Source: Kitasatospora sp052076145 (GTDB lineage Bacteria > Actinomycetota > Actinomycetes > Streptomycetales > Streptomycetaceae). Taken from it: 64,000 nt of DNA. A model generated the notes under the pieces. It saw only the letters and a program-made list of their open reading frames with translations, searched no databases and was not told the origin of the DNA. This document shows positions 25,707 through 34,542 of the stretch, piece by piece. The stretch spans positions 5,642,001 to 5,706,000 of the forward strand of contig NZ_CP197246.1 in assembly GCF_052076145.1 (NCBI RefSeq), read 5' to 3'. The first letter of the stretch is position 1, and every line of letters begins with the position of its first letter. Made by a program: the position numbers and the translations under genes.

Positions 25707-25793
25707 CCCACTCGCGTCTGACCCACTGTCGAATGCCGCAAAAGCGGACAACTGCTGTCAGGTGGTACATCTGACGGCCAGTGACACGCGCGG

Positions 25794-25842
25794 GCCCGTC
25801 GAAACCGTCCTGTGATCCGGGACACCTTCGACGGGCCTGTTT
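25794..25842 (+). terminator. Terminator after the first NlpC/P60 gene
   Basis: GGCCCGTCGAA (25794-25804) and TTCGACGGGCC (25828-25838), 11-bp perfect arms with a 23-nt loop, then TGTTTC. It separates this gene from the riboswitch-controlled one. Confidence 0.75.
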
Positions 25843-26029
25843 CATGACCGGGAGTTGAACATTTGTCAGCCGATCGTGCAGGGATCGTCACGCTCGGTCG
25901 TAATCACAATCGAACTTGGCTCATGCTCAGACTTTTTTCCGACAAGGATTTGAACGGATCACGGTTCCGTTACTAGGGTCGTGCCTCGAACCACCGCACA
26001 GTCGATCACCCAGCCGGGTGGCGGCGGTG

Positions 26030-26240
26030 GTTACCGCCGAGTTCGAGAAGCAGCGGGGCAGGGTCACCTGCCTTACGGGGAATCCCCTGCGGGGGAGCTG
26101 TGTATCGGAGCCGGGGAACCACGTTTCCTCGGGGTGAATCGGCGCCAGGTCGGGCGGCCGTCGCGAGACGGCCCACCGGTGAGGCGTCGTAGGGCATCTC
26201 TTCCAGCCCGAACCCGTCAGCTCACCCGGTAGGCGGCCGT
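26030..26240 (+). ncRNA. c-di-AMP riboswitch (ydaO/yuaA type)
   Basis: The leader has the conserved ydaO blocks in order: G-A-G-C-C-G-G-G-G-A-A-C-C-A (26107-26121), C-T-C-G-G-G-G-T-G-A-A-T-C (26128-26140), G-T-C-G-T-A-G-G-G (26186-26194), and GCCCGAACCCGTCAGCTCAC (26206-26225) followed by C-C-G-G-T-A-G-G-C-G-G. Edges are approximate. The RNA senses cyclic di-AMP; in Streptomyces the class precedes cell-wall hydrolase genes such as rpfA. It ends just before the AAGAAGGAG ribosome site of the next gene. Confidence 0.92.
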
Positions 26241-26261
26241 AGGAAGAAGGAGCCCGCCTTC

Positions 26262-27353
26262 GTGGCGTCCCATCGTCGTCCCAAGCCCGCAAGTCGCACC
26301 CGGATCACCCTGATGACCGCGGCTGCCGCCACCGCGGTGGCACTCTCGTCCCAGGCCGGCGCCCATGCAGACCCGGCGCCCACCAAGGACGAGGTCAAGA
26401 CCCAGGTCGACCAGCTGAACCAGCAGGCCGAGGTCGCGACCGAGAAGCTGAACGCGGCCACCGAGAAGGAGCAGGCCCTGCAGAAGCAGGTCGGCTCCCT
26501 CCAGGACCAGGTCGCCCGCCAGCAGGCCCAGGTGAGCACGATCCAGGGCAGCCTCGGCGAGATAGCCGCCGAGCAGTACCGCAACGGCGGCATCTCGCCC
26601 ACCGTCCAGCTGATGCTCTCCGCCTCGCCGGACTCCTTCCTGACCCAGGCCGGGGCCGTCAACCAGATCGGCACCTCGCAGGCCGACGCGCTGAAGACCC
26701 TCAAGGACGAGCAGCACAAGCTCGACGACCAGAAGGCCGAGGCGCAGGGCAAGCTCGCCGAGCTCGACGCGACCACCAAGAGCCTCAAGGCCGACAAGGA
26801 CGACGTCCAGGCCAAGCTGGCCAAGGCCCAGGCGCTGCTCGACACCCTGACGCAGCAGGAGCGCGACGCGCTCGCCGCCGCCGAGGCGAAGGCCGCCGCC
26901 GACGCCAAGGCCGCCGCCAACCAGGCCACCGACCGGGCCTCGCGGGGCACCAGCCGCCCGACCCTCGGCACCCCCGCACCGGGCAGCGCCGCGCCTGGCA
27001 GCTCCTTCGCCGCCGCCGCGCTCGCCGCCGCGGAGAGCAAGCTCGGCGCCGACTACGTCTACGGCGCAGCGGGCCCGAACAACTTCGACTGCTCCGGTCT
27101 GATGCAGTGGGCGTACGCCCAGGCGGGTGTCACGCTGCCGCGTACCTCGCAGGAGCAGGCCCACGCCGGGACGAACCTGGGCACCGACCTCGCGAACGCC
27201 AAGGCCGGCGACCTGATCGTCTTCGGCGCCGACGCGCACCACATCGGCATGTACGTCGGTGGCGGCCAGGTCGTCCACGCCCCGCACACGGGCGCGGTCG
27301 TCCGGTACGAGTCCGCGTCGACGATGGGCGTCTCGGCCATCGTCCGGGTCTGA
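26262..27353 (+). CDS. NlpC/P60-family cell-wall endopeptidase (second of three, c-di-AMP controlled)
   Basis: 363 aa; GTG start at 26262, AAGAAGGAG upstream. Signal peptide (residues 1 to about 36), a long coiled coil (about 40-230, with an Ala/Lys-rich end), a Pro/Ser linker, and a C-terminal NlpC/P60 domain with F-D-C-S-G-L-M, D-A-H-H-I-G-M-Y and V-V-H-A-P. Very close to its two neighbours, so tandem duplication is likely. The c-di-AMP riboswitch in its leader is what sets it apart: high c-di-AMP should lower its expression and hence wall cleavage. Confidence 0.93.
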   Translation: MASHRRPKPASRTRITLMTAAAATAVALSSQAGAHADPAPTKDEVKTQVDQLNQQAEVATEKLNAATEKEQALQKQVGSLQDQVARQQAQVSTIQGSLGEIAAEQYRNGGISPTVQLMLSASPDSFLTQAGAVNQIGTSQADALKTLKDEQHKLDDQKAEAQGKLAELDATTKSLKADKDDVQAKLAKAQALLDTLTQQERDALAAAEAKAAADAKAAANQATDRASRGTSRPTLGTPAPGSAAPGSSFAAAALAAAESKLGADYVYGAAGPNNFDCSGLMQWAYAQAGVTLPRTSQEQAHAGTNLGTDLANAKAGDLIVFGADAHHIGMYVGGGQVVHAPHTGAVVRYESASTMGVSAIVRV

Positions 27354-27396
27354 CGCACCGGACGCACCGGACGCACCGGACGCACCTGACGCACCG
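27352..27396 (+). repeat. Five tandem copies of GACGCACCG
   Basis: Five 9-bp units at 27352-27360, 27361-27369, 27370-27378, 27379-27387 (last base T) and 27388-27396. The first unit overlaps the stop codon of the second NlpC/P60 gene (T-GA). A 9-bp unit keeps frame, so stop-codon loss would add a D-A-P repeat to the protein. Confidence 0.9.
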
Positions 27397-27408
27397 CCCA
27401 CGGCTCCA

Positions 27409-27452
27409 GCAGGCCCGGCACCTCCACCTCCGCGGTGGGGTGCCGGGCCTGC
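27409..27452 (+). terminator. Hairpin after the second NlpC/P60 gene
   Basis: GCAGGCCCGGCAC (27409-27421) and GTGCCGGGCCTGC (27440-27452): 13-bp perfect arms with an 18-nt loop. There is no T-run, as is common in high-GC genomes. Confidence 0.7.
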
Positions 27453-27625
27453 GGCGTTACCCCGAAGTGGATCTGATGTCCGATTAGTGGGCGAATATTC
27501 GAGCTTGCGGAGGTTTGGACTAGATCGCCGGGACTCGCTAACGTCTGCCCCCGGACCTCCGTGAGGACGGCCGCCCACTCCGGGCGGCGGCGGTGGCCCG
27601 GCCGCAGAGATGGAGCAGCCGCCGC

Positions 27626-28690
27626 ATGCCGACGCCCCGCCGTTCCCCCCTGCCGGGCGTCCACCGGTTCGCCCGTGCGCTGGCCATCACCGCAGCGGCC
27701 ACCGGCGTCATCGGCGCCGCCGTCGGCGGCACCGCCCAGGCCGCCCCCGGCGCACCCGCCGAGCCGCCCACCCGCAAGGACGTCAAGGCCCAGGTCGACC
27801 AGCTCTACGACGAGGCCGAGCAGGCCTCCGAGAAGTTCAACGCGGCGCAGGAGTACCAGAAGCGGCTGCAGGGCGAGACCGGCGCCCTGGAGGACCAGGT
27901 CGCCGCCGGGCAGGCCGAGGTCAACCGGATGCGCGCCGACCTCGGCGCCGTCGCCGCCGCCGAGTACCGGGCCGGGGGCATCGACCCCACCGTGCAGCTG
28001 ATGCTCAGCTCCGACCCGGCCGCCTATCTCACCCGGGCCCGCAGCCTCGACCAGGCCGCCGAGCGGCAGAGCGAGACGCTGCACCAGGTGGTGGACCGTC
28101 AGCGCCGCCTCGACCAGCACCGCGCCGAGACCGCCGCCAAACTGGCCGAGCTGGAGCAGGTCCGCCGCTCGCTCGCCGAGAGCAAGCAGCAGGTCCAGCA
28201 GCGGCTCACCAAGGCCCAGCGCCTGCTCGACAGCCTCGGTGCCACCGAACGGGCCCGGCTCGTCGCCCAGGACGCCCAGGAGGCCGAGACCCGGGCCACC
28301 CGGGGCACCGACCGCCTCGACCTCGGCAGCCAGCCCGCCTCCTCCGAACGCGCCGCCGCCGCGCTCGCCGCCGCGATCGGCAAGATCGGCTCCCCGTACG
28401 TCTACGGATCCACCGGCCCCCGTACCTTCGACTGCTCCGGTCTGATGTACTGGAGCTGGCGGCAGGCCGGAGTCTCGCTGCCGCGCACCTCGCAGGAACA
28501 GGCCCACGCGGGGCAGCGGATCAGCCTCTCCGAGGCCCGACCGGGAGACCTGGTGCTCTTCTACAAGGACAGCCACCACGTCGGCATGTACGCCGGCGGC
28601 GGTGTCGTAGTGCACGCGCCCTACCCCGGCGCCCGGGTCCGCTTCGAGAGCGTCAGTGCGATGCCCGTCAGCGGGGTGGTGCGGGTCTGA
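27626..28690 (+). CDS. NlpC/P60-family cell-wall endopeptidase (third of three)
   Basis: About 354 aa from the ATG at 27626 (GGAG 10 nt upstream); a start at 27593 would add 11 residues. Signal peptide ending near G-T-A-Q-A-A-P, coiled coil (about 40-230), then NlpC/P60 with F-D-C-S-G-L-M-Y-W, S-H-H-V-G-M-Y and V-V-H-A-P. It has more arginine and less lysine than its two neighbours. No c-di-AMP riboswitch is visible upstream. It ends 59 bp before a secreted metallopeptidase gene on the same strand. Confidence 0.92.
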   Translation: MPTPRRSPLPGVHRFARALAITAAATGVIGAAVGGTAQAAPGAPAEPPTRKDVKAQVDQLYDEAEQASEKFNAAQEYQKRLQGETGALEDQVAAGQAEVNRMRADLGAVAAAEYRAGGIDPTVQLMLSSDPAAYLTRARSLDQAAERQSETLHQVVDRQRRLDQHRAETAAKLAELEQVRRSLAESKQQVQQRLTKAQRLLDSLGATERARLVAQDAQEAETRATRGTDRLDLGSQPASSERAAAALAAAIGKIGSPYVYGSTGPRTFDCSGLMYWSWRQAGVSLPRTSQEQAHAGQRISLSEARPGDLVLFYKDSHHVGMYAGGGVVVHAPYPGARVRFESVSAMPVSGVVRV

Positions 28691-28749
28691 GCGCGGACGG
28701 CGAGCAGCTGGTCGGCGACCTGCCCAGGACACCCGGGGCGGGTCGCACC

Positions 28750-29982
28750 GTGCTGCCCCGGCGTGGGGCCCTGCTGCTCGCCGCCGGCGCCTTCGCCCTG
28801 CTCTCGCCCCCCTACGGCCGCCGCACCGCGCTCGCCACCGAACCCCCGCCCGCCACGACGCCGCCCGTCCGGCCGCAGCTGGAGGCCCTGCTCGCCGCCC
28901 GCTCCGCCGCCCTGCTGCGCCCCGACCGGGCCGCCCTGCTGGCCGGCGCCGCCCCCGAGGCCGCCGCCGCCCAGCTGGCCACCCTCGACCGGCTGGCCCA
29001 GCTGCCGCTGGACGACCTCGACTACCGGATCACCGCCTTCACCGAACCGGCCGCCCCCGGCGCCGACCGGGTGACCGCCACCGCCGAACTCGGCTACTGC
29101 CTGCGCGGCACCGACGACCACCCCGCGCTGCTCACCCGCACGCTCACCTTCACCCGGCCCGGCGGCCGCTGGCTGCTCGCCGCCGAGGAGCCCGCCGGGG
29201 CGGTCGCGCTCTGGGACCTCGGCGCCGTGCACGTCGCCCGGGGGCAGCACAGCGTCGTCCTCGGCCTCGCCGAGCCCGCAGAGCTGGCCCGGACGGCGGC
29301 GCTCGCCGACCACGCCGTGCCCGCCGTCAGCGCCCTCTGGGGCACCGGCTGGGCCGGGCGCCTGCTGGTCGAGACCCCCGCGACCCAGGCGCAGTTCGCG
29401 CAGCTGCTCGGCGTCAGGGCCGAGGACTACCAGGGCATAGCCGCCGTCACCACGGCCGCCGCCGGAGCACCGCTGCACGCCGCCGCCGACCGCATCCTGG
29501 TCAACCCCGAGGCCTACGCCGAACTCACCGAACTCGGCCGACGCGTCGTCACCACCCACGAGGCCACCCACGTCGCCACCCGGGCCGACACCCACGCCTG
29601 GACCCCGCTCTGGCTCTCCGAGGGCGTCGCCGACTACACCGGCTACCGCACCAGCGGCCGCACCCCCCGGCAGATCGCCCCCGAACTGGCCAAGGACGTC
29701 AAGGCCGGCCGCCTGCCCACCGCCCTCCCCGCCGACGCCGACTTCAAGGCCGGCTCGGCGGGCATAGCGCAGGCGTACGAGCAGGGCTGGTCGGCCTGCT
29801 CACTGATCGCCGCCAAGTACGGCGAGCCGCAGCTGACCGCCTTCTACCGCGCGGTCGGCGCGGCCGGGCCGACCGGCTCCCGCGAGCAGTGGCTGGACGG
29901 GCTGCTCCGCGACCGGCTGGGGATCGGCCTGGACGACTTCCTGCGGCTGTGGGTCGCCGAGCTCAGGCGGACGCTCTCTTAG
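28750..29982 (+). CDS. Secreted zinc metallopeptidase-like protein (gluzincin motif)
   Basis: About 410 aa from GTG at 28750, which opens a signal peptide (L-P-R-R-G-A-L-L-L-A-A-G-A-F-A-L-L). No clear ribosome site; the open frame continues upstream as a shadow of the NlpC gene. The C-terminal half has H-E-A-T-H, the HExxH zinc site, and W-L-S-E-G-V-A-D-Y about 20 residues later, giving the third ligand Glu as in M1-like gluzincins. The N-terminal half is a beta-rich domain of unknown role. The neighbours suggest it acts in the cell wall; the substrate is unknown. Confidence 0.82.
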   Translation: MLPRRGALLLAAGAFALLSPPYGRRTALATEPPPATTPPVRPQLEALLAARSAALLRPDRAALLAGAAPEAAAAQLATLDRLAQLPLDDLDYRITAFTEPAAPGADRVTATAELGYCLRGTDDHPALLTRTLTFTRPGGRWLLAAEEPAGAVALWDLGAVHVARGQHSVVLGLAEPAELARTAALADHAVPAVSALWGTGWAGRLLVETPATQAQFAQLLGVRAEDYQGIAAVTTAAAGAPLHAAADRILVNPEAYAELTELGRRVVTTHEATHVATRADTHAWTPLWLSEGVADYTGYRTSGRTPRQIAPELAKDVKAGRLPTALPADADFKAGSAGIAQAYEQGWSACSLIAAKYGEPQLTAFYRAVGAAGPTGSREQWLDGLLRDRLGIGLDDFLRLWVAELRRTLS

Positions 29983-29994
29983 TGGCCCCGCCGG

Positions 29995-31344
29995 CTACTT
30001 GAGCAGGTGCTGCTCGTACGCGATACCCGGGCGGACGGAGTAGGCCGCCGGGGTGGCGGACTCCAGGGCCGGGAGGACGACGGTGCGGGCCGGCTCGGGG
30101 GCCCGGGTGGAGCGCCAGAGGCGGCGGCAGGAGAGCAGCGCGGCGGCCAGCAGCAGGAGGTTGCGCACGGTCAGCACCGCGACGCCCCAGGGCTGGCTGG
30201 CGTGCACCTGGCCGAAGAGGACCGGGAACTCCAGCGTGGTGACCAGGGTCGCGACCAGGACCAGCACCGCGACGGGCTTCTGGCTGGTGCCACGGACGGT
30301 CAGGCAGACCGCCGCGACACCGACCAGCCAGACCAGGTACTGCGGGCTGATCACCCGGCTGGTGACGGTGAAGACCAGCAGCGCGGCCAGCGCCGCGTCG
30401 TACGGGGTGGAGGGCTGCCAGCGCTGGGCCCGCAGCCGCCAGACCAGCAGCCAGCCGAAGCCGACGGCCGTCGCCCCCACGGAGACCTTGGAGATCACCG
30501 TGACCCAGGGGCCGAGCAGCTCCAGCGAGCCGTAGTTCATCGAGACCTGGCCGTGCCAGCTGCCCGCCAGGCGGGCGAAGTGCAGCGGCAGCGCGCTCAG
30601 CGACTCGACCTCGATGCCCCGGTCGCGCTGGAACTTGAGGAACTCGAAGGCCCCGTTCATCCCCGCCGCGAGCAGGAAGCCGAGCGCGCTCAGGGTGGCC
30701 AGCGCGGCCGTCCAGGAGCGCCGGGTGCGGCGGCCGCGCGGGGTGCCCGCGAGGGCCAGCACCGGCCAGATCTTCACCATGCCGCCGATCCCCAGCAGCA
30801 CCCCGCCCAGCGCCGGACGCCGCAGCACCGCCAGCAGCCCGGCCACCGCGATCGCCGTGACGATCAGGTCGTACCGGCAGTAGACCGTCGGCCCGAGCAG
30901 CGGCACGCCCGCCACCCAGACCCAGGCGCCGGTGAAGCTGCGGCCCCGGCGCGAGCCGGCCCGCATCAGCAGCCCCGTCGTGACGGCGTCGAAGACCCCG
31001 CAGAGCACGTAGAAGGAGATCAGGTACGACCAGGGCAGCAGCCCCGGCAGCAGGATGACCAGCGCCGCGCCGGGCGGGTACTGCCAGGTCACGTCGTCGA
31101 GCGGGAAGGTGCCGGTCTGCAGCACCTCGTACCAGCCGTGGTAGATCACCGAGACGTCCGCCGTCACGTCCGTGCCGGAGATCCTGACGATGCCGAGCAC
31201 CATCAGGACGATCAGTACCCGGGTGACGACCCAGGCCGCACCGAGGCCCCAGAGGGCACCGCCCGCCGGGGAGGGAGGCAGCGAGAGCGCGGTACTGCCG
31301 CCGTTGCCGGTGGCGCCGGTACGACCGGCAGGGACCAACTCCAC
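29995..31344 (-). CDS. GT87-family membrane mannosyltransferase-like protein
   Basis: About 449 aa from GTG at 31344 (GAGGAG just upstream); a longer frame to 31644 overlaps the divergent gene and is not protein-like. About 10-11 membrane helices. The first loop has Y-H-G-W-Y-E and the W-Q-Y-P-P-G motif typical of GT-C enzymes that use polyprenyl-phosphate mannose. M. tuberculosis has a GT87 alpha-1,2-mannosyltransferase (Rv2181) in the same general region, as I recall. Divergent from the PimB-like gene, which supports a joint role in phosphoinositol mannosides or related glycolipids. Confidence 0.82.
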   Translation of the reverse strand: MELVPAGRTGATGNGGSTALSLPPSPAGGALWGLGAAWVVTRVLIVLMVLGIVRISGTDVTADVSVIYHGWYEVLQTGTFPLDDVTWQYPPGAALVILLPGLLPWSYLISFYVLCGVFDAVTTGLLMRAGSRRGRSFTGAWVWVAGVPLLGPTVYCRYDLIVTAIAVAGLLAVLRRPALGGVLLGIGGMVKIWPVLALAGTPRGRRTRRSWTAALATLSALGFLLAAGMNGAFEFLKFQRDRGIEVESLSALPLHFARLAGSWHGQVSMNYGSLELLGPWVTVISKVSVGATAVGFGWLLVWRLRAQRWQPSTPYDAALAALLVFTVTSRVISPQYLVWLVGVAAVCLTVRGTSQKPVAVLVLVATLVTTLEFPVLFGQVHASQPWGVAVLTVRNLLLLAAALLSCRRLWRSTRAPEPARTVVLPALESATPAAYSVRPGIAYEQHLLK

Positions 31345-31543
31345 TGTGCTCCTCGCATCTCTCGGACACCGCGCACCTCGGCCGCGCGCTGGATGCCCCC
31401 GGACACCGCCCCGGCGCTCCGGCCGGCGCGACCTATGACGAACGGTGCGCGGCCCGACGGCGTTCCCGGCGAGCGGTGGTGTTGACCTATGGTACGGATC
31501 AGAGAGGGGTACACCGAGCACCCCCCGACCGAGCGAGCCGTGG

Positions 31544-32680
31544 ATGCACAAGACCCTCATCGTCACCAACGACTTCCCGCCGCGCCCCGGCGGCATCCAG
31601 GCCTTCGTCCACAACATGGCCGTCCGCCAGCCCGCCGGGAGCATCGTGGTCTACGCCTCGACCTGGCGGGACGGCAGCGAGGTCGCCAAGTTCGACGCCG
31701 AACAGCCATTCCCGGTCATCAGGGACCGGACGAAGATGATGGTCCCCACCCCCCGGGTCACCCGGCGGGCCGCCCAGATCCTCAGGGCGGAGGGCTGCGA
31801 CTCGGTCTGGTTCGGCGCCGCCGCACCGCTCGGTCTGATGGCCCCCGCGCTGCGCCGGGCGGGGGCCGGGCAGCTGCTCGGCATGACGCACGGCCACGAG
31901 GCGGCCTGGGCCCAGCTGCCCGGCTCCCGGCAGCTGCTGCGGCGGATCGGCGCGGGCACGGACGTGCTGACCTACTTGGGCGAGTACACCCGCTCGCGGA
32001 TCGCCGCCGCCGTCGGGCCGGAGGCGGCCGGGCGGATGGTGCAGCTCCCGCCGGGGGTCGACGAGCAGACCTTCCGCCCCGACTCCGGCGGCGCCGAGAT
32101 CCGCGCCCGGCTCGGGCTGACGGACCGTCCGGTGATCGTCTGCGTCTCCCGGCTGGTGCCGCGCAAGGGGCAGGACACGCTGATCTCCGCGCTGCCGCAG
32201 ATCCTGCGGGACGTGCCGGACGCGGTGCTGCTGATCGTCGGCGGCGGCCCCTACCGGGCCGACCTGGAGAAGCTCGCCGCGAGCGTCGGCGTGTCCGGCT
32301 CGGTCCGGTTCACCGGCGCGGTGCCGTGGGAGGAGCTGCCCGCCCACTACGGCGCCGGGGACGTCTTCGCGATGCCATGCCGCACCCGGCGCGGCGGCCT
32401 GGACGTGGAGGGCCTCGGGATCGTCTACCTGGAGGCCTCCGCGACCGGCCTGCCGGTCGTCGCCGGGGACTCCGGCGGGGCGCCCGACGCCGTCCTGGAG
32501 GGCGAGACGGGCTACGTCGTCCCCGGGCGCTCGACCGACGCGCTCGCCGAGCGGATCGTCCGGCTGCTGAACGACCCGGCACTGCGGCAGCGGATGGGCG
32601 AGGCCGGCCGCCGCTGGGTCGAACGCTCCTGGCGCTGGGACACCCTCGCGGGGCGGCTCACGTCGCTGCTCGCCGCTTGA
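31544..32680 (+). CDS. GT4 glycosyltransferase, PimB-like mannosyltransferase
   Basis: 378 aa from the ATG at 31544. GT-B fold: N-terminal F-P-P-R-P-G-G-I-Q-A-F acceptor side; C-terminal S-R-L-V-P-R-K-G-Q-D-T-L nucleotide-sugar site and E-G-L-G-I-V-Y-L-E-A-S, the EX7E signature. The closest match from memory is PimB' (Rv2188c), which adds the second mannose to phosphatidylinositol monomannoside, and Rv2187 (fadD15) is next to it as an acyl-CoA ligase is here. Other alpha-mannosyl transfer cannot be excluded. It converges on the ligase gene across a GC palindrome. Confidence 0.85.
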   Translation: MHKTLIVTNDFPPRPGGIQAFVHNMAVRQPAGSIVVYASTWRDGSEVAKFDAEQPFPVIRDRTKMMVPTPRVTRRAAQILRAEGCDSVWFGAAAPLGLMAPALRRAGAGQLLGMTHGHEAAWAQLPGSRQLLRRIGAGTDVLTYLGEYTRSRIAAAVGPEAAGRMVQLPPGVDEQTFRPDSGGAEIRARLGLTDRPVIVCVSRLVPRKGQDTLISALPQILRDVPDAVLLIVGGGPYRADLEKLAASVGVSGSVRFTGAVPWEELPAHYGAGDVFAMPCRTRRGGLDVEGLGIVYLEASATGLPVVAGDSGGAPDAVLEGETGYVVPGRSTDALAERIVRLLNDPALRQRMGEAGRRWVERSWRWDTLAGRLTSLLAA

Positions 32681-32697
32681 CGCAACTGTTGAACCGA

Positions 32698-32728
32698 CAG
32701 GGGCGCGGGGAACTTCCCCGCGCCCCTG
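32698..32728. repeat. GC-rich palindromic repeat, copy 2 (loop-less)
   Basis: CAGGGGCGCGGGGAA (32698-32712), one base, then TTCCCCGCGCCCCTG (32714-32728). This is the outer part of the longer element found three more times, with the inner arm and loop missing. It lies between the convergent PimB-like and acyl-CoA ligase genes and is also a good bidirectional terminator candidate. Confidence 0.9.
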
Positions 32729-32748
32729 TGGTGGTTGCTCTCAGCTGT

Positions 32749-34542
32749 TCAGCGCTGGTACAGCGCCTCGACGTCGGCGGCGAAGTCCTTGAGGACGAGG
32801 TTGCGCTTCAGCTTGAGGGACGGCGTGAGGTGGCCGCTGGCCTCGGAGAGGTCGGCGTCGAGGACGCGGAACTTCTTGACGGCCTCCGCGTGCGAGACGG
32901 CGAGGTTGCCGTCGTCCACGGCGGACTGGAAGGCGGCGAGGAGGTCCGGGTCGTCCTGGAGGGAGGCGACCGTCGCGGCTGCGGGCTTGCCGTTGAGCTC
33001 CTTCCACTTCGGGAAGAACTCCTCGTCGACCGTCAGCAGGCAGGCGATGAAGGGCTTGCGATCACCGACGACCATCACCTCGCCGACCAGCGGGTGGGCC
33101 CGGATGCGGTCCTCGATCACGGCGGGGGCGACGTTCTTGCCACCCGCTGTGACAATGATCTCCTTCTTCCGGCCGGTGATGGAGAGGTAGCCCTCGTCGT
33201 CGAGGGTGCCCAGGTCACCGGTGGCGAACCAGCCGTCCCGCAGGGCCTCGGCCGTCGCGGTCGGGTTGTTCCAGTAGCCGGTGAAGACCTGCGGGCCCTT
33301 GAGCAGCACCTCGCCGTCCTCGGCGATCCGGATCGCCGAGCCCGGCAGCGGCTGGCCGACGGTGCCGATCTTCGGCTTGTCGTGCGGGTTGAAGGCGGTC
33401 GCCGCGCAGGTCTCGGTCAGGCCGTAGCCCTCCAGGACGGTGAAGCCGATGCCCCGGTAGAAGTGGCCGAGGCGCTCGCCCAGGGGCGCGCCGCCGGAGA
33501 TCGCGTGGGTGGCCCGCCCGCCCAGTGCCGCGCGGAGCTTGGAGTAGACCAGCCGGTCGAAGACCTTGTGCTTGAGCTTGAGGGCGAGCGAGGCGCCGCC
33601 CTGGTCGAGCGCGCGGCTGTACGCGATCGCGGTGTCGGCGGCCTGGTCGAAGATCTTGCCCTTGCCGTCCGCCTGGGCCTTGGCCCGCGCGGTGTTGAAG
33701 ACCTTCTCGAAGACCCGGGGCACGCCCAGGATCAGCGTCGGACGGTAGGCGGCCAGCTCGGCCGTGACGTCCTTGATGTCGGAGACGTGCCCGAGCTTGA
33801 TCGGCGCGATCGCGGCGGCGATCTCGGCGATCCGGCCCAGCACGTGGGCCAGCGGCAGGAACAGCAGCACCGAGCTCTCGCCGGTGGTGAACAGCGGCTC
33901 CAGACGGGCCGTCACGTTGCCGAGCTCGGACATGAAGTTGCCGTGCGTCAGCTGACAGCCCTTCGGGCGGCCGGTGGTGCCCGAGGTGTAGACGATGGTG
34001 GCGAGCGAGTCGGCGGAGGCCGTCGAGCGGCGCTCGGTGACGGTGGCGTCGGCGACCTTGCCGCCCGCCGCCGCGAGGGCCGCCACGGCACCGCGCTCGA
34101 TCTGCCAGCTGTGCGCGAGATCGGGCAGCGAGCCCCGGACCTGCTCGACCACGGCGGCGTGCGCATCGGTCTCGGTGATCACGGCGACTGCGCCGGAGTC
34201 GCCCAGGATCCACTGCACCTGCTCGGCGGAGGAGGTCTCGTACACCGGCACGGTGACGGCGCCCGCGCACCAGATCGCGAAGTCCAGCAGCGTCCACTCG
34301 TAGCGGGTGCGGGACATCACGCCGACCCGGTCGCCCGGCGCGATGCCGACGGCGATCAGGCCCTTGGCGGCGCTGTGCACCTCGGCGAGGAACTGCGCTG
34401 CCGTCAGGTCGGCCCACCCGCTGTCGGTCTTCCGGCTGAGCACCGCGACGCCCGGGTACTGCTCGGCGTTCTGGTGGACGAGGTCGGAGAGGTTACCGCC
34501 GCTCGGTACCTGGTAGCGGGCCGGAAGGCTGAACTCGAGCAA
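32749..34542 (-). CDS. Long-chain acyl-CoA synthetase (AMP-forming)
   Basis: 597 aa; TTG start at 34542 with GAGGAG upstream. Adenylation motifs in order: T-I-V-Y-T-S-G-T-T-G-R-P-K-G (P-loop-like A3), G-Y-G-L-T-E-T-C-A-A-T (A5), D-G-W-F-A-T-G-D-L-G (A7), G-R-K-K-E-I-I-V-T (A8) and a C-terminal lysine. It activates a fatty acid as acyl-AMP, then as acyl-CoA, for breakdown or lipid synthesis. The mycobacterial counterpart in this place is fadD15. It is divergent from the SRPBCC gene. Confidence 0.93.
   Translation of the reverse strand: MLEFSLPARYQVPSGGNLSDLVHQNAEQYPGVAVLSRKTDSGWADLTAAQFLAEVHSAAKGLIAVGIAPGDRVGVMSRTRYEWTLLDFAIWCAGAVTVPVYETSSAEQVQWILGDSGAVAVITETDAHAAVVEQVRGSLPDLAHSWQIERGAVAALAAAGGKVADATVTERRSTASADSLATIVYTSGTTGRPKGCQLTHGNFMSELGNVTARLEPLFTTGESSVLLFLPLAHVLGRIAEIAAAIAPIKLGHVSDIKDVTAELAAYRPTLILGVPRVFEKVFNTARAKAQADGKGKIFDQAADTAIAYSRALDQGGASLALKLKHKVFDRLVYSKLRAALGGRATHAISGGAPLGERLGHFYRGIGFTVLEGYGLTETCAATAFNPHDKPKIGTVGQPLPGSAIRIAEDGEVLLKGPQVFTGYWNNPTATAEALRDGWFATGDLGTLDDEGYLSITGRKKEIIVTAGGKNVAPAVIEDRIRAHPLVGEVMVVGDRKPFIACLLTVDEEFFPKWKELNGKPAAATVASLQDDPDLLAAFQSAVDDGNLAVSHAEAVKKFRVLDADLSEASGHLTPSLKLKRNLVLKDFAADVEALYQR

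Noticed and set aside
27453..27625. Search for a c-di-AMP riboswitch ahead of the third NlpC/P60 gene
   Set aside because: No G-G-G-G-T-G-A-A-T-C or G-G-T-A-G-G block; the leader is too short for the aptamer.
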